This document shows positions 41,901-45,000 of a DNA stretch of 45,000 nucleotides, one piece after another (positions within the stretch are counted from its first letter, which is position 1; every line of letters begins with the position of its first letter). The stretch spans positions 77,501 through 122,500 of the forward strand of contig WBZZ01001321.1 in assembly GCA_019918135.1 (NCBI GenBank), read 5' to 3'. Source of the stretch: Paulinella micropora. Taxonomy: Eukaryota > Cercozoa > Imbricatea > Euglyphida > Paulinellidae. Below the pieces are notes generated by a model. It had not been told where the DNA came from and made no database searches. It saw nothing but the letters and a program-made list of their open reading frames with translations. The position numbers were made by a program, and so were the translations under genes.

Positions 41901-43838
41901 ATTTTGAATGCAGTTTTTCACCTTTTGTTTGGTGAGGTAGCTTTCCAAGATTGAGTATTGGAACTTAGATGAAATTCTCGTACCCAAAACTGCCGGCCAT
42001 TTTTGACAACTGCTGGTTGGAATTTGAGCTTGTTTTTGAATGTGTCCATGCCCTCATTTGTCGAAATTCTTGTTTCATTCTTGACAATAAGTTAAAAGTT
42101 TCACCTACATAGTCTACACTTGCTGAAGGTGAATAAATATAATAAACAACCGAAATATTTGCCCCGTGATTGTTTTCCGGTTTGTCAAGGTAGTCAAAAG
42201 CATCTAAGCTGTCCATATTAGGGATGGAGTTTATCATAGTCAGCTTTGCTTTAATCCATTTTGAATCCGTAACCGGAAGAGATGCCATTGCTAGAAAGTG
42301 TTGAATCATCATAGTCAACCGAAAGACTTTCCATACTATTTTTCCTTGCGTAGTAGTAGCCAAAGCCTTGATTTTAATACAAAGGAAATTTGCTTTTTTC
42401 AATAGGATGTTTACCAAAGATTTCCTGGAGGAGCAAAGGCTTTGAATACATCTTGTGTCATTTGCTTTACTAGTTTCTGCGTTGGTGTCAAGGTCTTTAT
42501 CGGAGGGTTTGGCGATGAGTTGGTATAATCCTCGAATTCGCCTGCACAGTGCAAATAAACGATTGTAGCACCGTGTCAAGTCTCCCCTCATTCCCTATCT
42601 AGTTTGTTTGTTAGCTGCTGTGCGAGCTTTTGCCGCAGCTGAAGGAGAGGATGCCACCGATGATGCGGAATCGATACCTTCTTTTTGTTTTTTGTTCGAG
42701 TTTTGCGGAGTAGCACCACGTTTTCTTTGCTTCCCAGATTTGTTTGGAGTTGTAGGCACTGTATTAGTTTCTTCTGCCTCGTCTTCTTCTTTCGCCGACT
42801 CGGAGGAGGCATCAGCAGTGTCAGACTCTGCTTGCTTGGGCTGAAGTTGTTCGGAAATTGGCGCAGTCAGTGTATCTTTGGTTGACTTTTTCTCTTCAAG
42901 CAGCAAGATACACTGTTGGAGTTCATCGAACTTAGCGACCGCTTTTTCGATGAACTTTGTGCCCAAGACTGCAGGCTCTTCTTCCGCTTGGGTAGCCACA
43001 GGTACTTTTCTCCGCTTGGGTAGAACCATGTTGAAGGCCTCCAAAAAACATTTTGTTTTCTCAAAAATCGTACGAAAGGCTTGACGAATTTGTTCACTCG
43101 CCTCTTCTGTGTTAAGCTCAAGCTTTGCCAACACTGACTCCGTGTCCCCATCTTGTCTTCCATAGGGATTCGGGAGCTCTTGGGTAGAGATAAGCTCGTC
43201 TATGTAATCGAGCGCAAGGGACGAGACTCCCTGAATGGGAAAGGTCGAGCCCGCCTCCTCAAGGAAATCCTGGCTTGTTAGTACCTTCCCCGTTTTGACT
43301 GCCTCGTTAGTCTTCTCGACGAACATGATGAAGAAAACACATTGGCACAGACCCATATTTGAGTTTATCAAATAGATTGGCAAGATTGAAGCCTTTTGGC
43401 AGCTTTTCTAACTTTTTAGCCAGTGGTCGGTCCACGCAGCTTAAGGCGTAAACCAGACGATCCACACTACCGCCAGCGAGGGAAAACAATCCGTCTTTGA
43501 GACGGTTGATCCATTTTTGAGGTATCAACTTCGTCTCCTTCACAATCGTGGTTGGAGTGTACTTTGTAGAAAAGGGTGGTTGTAACGTTGAAGTCGTCTA
43601 GCTCTCCTTGGAAGTTCGGGTACATCGCAGACGATTTTTTGACTCTGCGGTTGATGTTGCCACCCATTTTGGAGCTTTTGTGTTGAGACTTCTTGGGCGA
43701 GTGAACTTGTATGCCAGTCAGGAGTGCAGCCATCTTGGAAGAGGCACCTTCAGTGGCGTCCCCTTGCGTCTTTTGCTGTTGTGCTTTGCGTTGGACACGC
43801 GGGATGACAGGTCTAGCTTTAGCAGTTGCTGAAGACAT
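38906..43838 (-). pseudogene. Penelope-like element with N-terminal GIY-YIG nuclease
   Basis: Read on the minus strand: 43838-42595 is an N-terminal Lys/Glu/Ser-rich region in two or three frames. 42591-41965 contains a GIY-YIG-type motif (YYIYS ... DYVGET with a following Arg, near 42096-42155). 41892-41111 carries a linker with CIYC ... H-x4-H (CCHH, near 41121-41200). 41262-39284 is the reverse transcriptase with LDKN (near 40430), PKDKD/RRLI (near 40200), FDVKQMF, GCPIGGYLSSPLAQ and QVDD (near 39540). The thumb follows to 38906. Nuclease before reverse transcriptase plus CCHH fits the Naiad/Chlamys-type Penelope-like elements. Stops in the same frame lie at 42595 (TAG), 41965 (TAA), 40234 (TAA) and 39284 (TAG), and frameshifts lie near 43500, 43330, 41700, 41460, 41120 and 40130, so the copy is dead. 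Confidence 0.8.
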
Positions 43839-43887
43839 AGAGCTCAGAGCTGTAACACGGTAAGGACCGATAGACAGCAGAATGCGA

Positions 43888-44273
43888 CTTTAAGTTTACA
43901 GTAGTAGTAAGTCAGAGGATCAGGCTGTCAACTTGGACAGCTGGTCACCTCTTGCCTTTTATTGAAAAATTAGTAACTTGAAAGTCTAACTGTTCACTTA
44001 TTTTTCTGAAGTACTTGAAAATGGTCTCGGTTGGATCAGTTTAAAATTGTTATTTGACCTGAACCGGCAGTACTTGTTTTTGACCTTTCTAGTTGTGGAA
44101 AGACTAGTTATAACGACTTTGTGGAAAGCTAGTCATAACTGTCACACTAAGTTGAAGTCTTCACGAAGGTCATTATTAAAACGAAAGTAATTGAAATATC
44201 GTTTGAGCTTGTCTACCTGTGAGCCGGTTGTAGTAAAAGGAAGGCAGGATTACTGCCATAGTAACCTTTTAAA
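43888..44273 (-). repeat. Direct repeat (pseudo-LTR) upstream of the PLE
   Basis: Partner of 38552-38929. It contains an extra AGTTGAAGTCT segment near 44150. It would act as the 5' repeat of the element in minus orientation. Confidence 0.88.
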
Positions 44274-44639
44274 CCTCTTTAAGTGTCGTCCAACACCAAC
44301 TCACAATCTACGTTCACCTACGATCGTACTTCGCAAACTGGACCAAGTCTGCAAACAAATAGAAATCTACGTAAATAAACGAAGTGACCTCTCAGCTATT
44401 TACTGGTATTTCACCTACTTTCAGGAGTAAGGGCTTTTTGCAGCCATAGAGACTTTTATTAATAACAAGAGTTCGTTGTGTATTTATCCCTTGGGGTTCT
44501 ATCCAAACTCACACTACAAGTACAAGTCATATTAATATATTGACAGCATGTTCCAATAAAGTTTGCAACGCATTGCTCTGATATTACAATAATAATCAGA
44601 GTGACTTACAAGGTAACGAGCACAATGAGCGGGGTAAAA
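44274..44639. other. Unique AT-rich DNA
   Basis: No gene recognised. A 79-codon plus-strand ORF (44191-44430) starts inside the direct repeat and lacks recognisable motifs. Confidence 0.5.
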
Positions 44640-44738
44640 TTACTATGATATATGTACATATTTCTATGTATATATATATACATATATATATATAATATAT
44701 ATATACATATATCATAGTATACATACATATATATATAT
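44640..44738. repeat. Palindromic (TA)n tract
   Basis: ACTATGATATATGTACATAT and its inverse ATATATCATAGT flank TATATACATATATATATAAT. The block can form an AT-only cruciform and lies at the inner edge of the right inverted-repeat arm. Confidence 0.85.
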
Positions 44739-45000
44739 AAACCCTTAACCGGTGCCACTTTTGGGGATCTAAAGCCACGTATGGGGATCCGACCCAATTT
44801 CAAGTTTTTAAATCCCTATTTGTGGGTTTTGACAGTTATACTATTAAATTAAATTGAATTAAACCCGGTGGAAGCTAATTGTGTAAAAAAACCGTTGTTT
44901 AATAACTAGTAAAACCTTGACAATCACTGTCACAACGGCTGCCTCTTACATTTCCCAGATGGAACGAAATGATTGACTGTGTGCCACGGAAAACATTCTC
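44739..45000 (-). repeat. Right arm of the long inverted repeat
   Basis: Inverse of 37714-38053, starting AACCCTTAACCGGTGCCACT and still matching at the last base of the window. Confidence 0.88.

Noticed and set aside
32941..42597. Reassigned TAA/TAG codons in the nuclear code
   Set aside because: Several frames continue after TAA or TAG, but they are in damaged genes with frameshifts. The intact LINE ORF has no internal stop of any kind and ends in TAG.
38552..44273. Hammerhead ribozyme in the PLE direct repeats
   Set aside because: Some Penelope-like elements carry one, but I could not find a CTGATGA core with a matching GAAA and stems on either strand.
38552..44273. LTR retrotransposon
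   Set aside because: The enclosed enzyme is a PLE-type reverse transcriptase with a GIY-YIG motif. There is no protease, RNase H or integrase, and no TG...CA repeat ends.

Overview
The window reads as nuclear DNA of a eukaryote, probably a unicellular alga or other protist. It contains GT-AG introns, AATAAA sites next to gene ends, non-LTR retrotransposons, tRNA-derived SINEs, a Penelope-like element, and very large amounts of simple repeat ((ATT)n, (TG)n, (GA)n, (CT)n, (GATA)n). No bacterial operon, phage or CRISPR signature is visible. The species cannot be fixed from sequence alone. Dinoflagellates and related algae are my guess (inference), because repeat-soaked genomes with such LINEs are known there.

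Layout. 1-0.7 kb: decayed Sel1-repeat gene. 0.8-4.4 kb: microsatellites, one minus-strand acidic exon, and a compound satellite built on GGGGTATG, (TC)n and a Ser/Asp-rich exon-like block. 4.5-7.6 kb: plus-strand exons. Those at 5398-7626 join in phase and look like the C-terminal half of a CACTA/Tnp2-type transposase; their introns are filled with CATACCCC repeats. 7.8-8.6 kb: ATT tracts and a duplicated exon-intron fragment. 8.6-13.6 kb: a LINE with one uninterrupted 1598-codon ORF (RNA-binding-like, endonuclease, reverse transcriptase, CCHC, short-motif tail). 13.6-19.6 kb: seven tRNA-derived SINE copies and two further non-autonomous families, all separated by (ATT)n. 19.6-26.4 kb: a related but broken LINE with two tandem 5' leader units. 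26.4-27.4 kb: two more SINEs and a SINE fragment. 27.6-33.9 kb: inverted GGGTATGATACC arrays, fold-back repeats, a minus-strand ZZ zinc-finger gene with frame breaks, a 266-bp duplication with GATA tracts, and a plus-strand SAP-like gene. 34.3-37.0 kb: two unrecognised minus-strand genes with frame breaks, several at homopolymers. 37.7 kb to the end: an AT-richer block in which a decayed Penelope-like element with an N-terminal GIY-YIG nuclease lies between 380-bp direct repeats, inside longer inverted repeats.

How it works together: the LINEs supply endonuclease and reverse transcriptase. The SINEs and the other non-autonomous families carry LINE-like 3' ends followed by the same (ATT)n tail, so they look like LINE passengers that insert repeatedly into earlier ATT tails. 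The most interesting signals are this LINE/SINE 3'-end sharing, a conserved LINE C-terminal tail with SUMO-interaction-like and PCNA-binding-like motifs, the tandem LINE leader units, the CATACCCC-bearing introns, and the GIY-YIG Penelope-like element inside inverted repeats.
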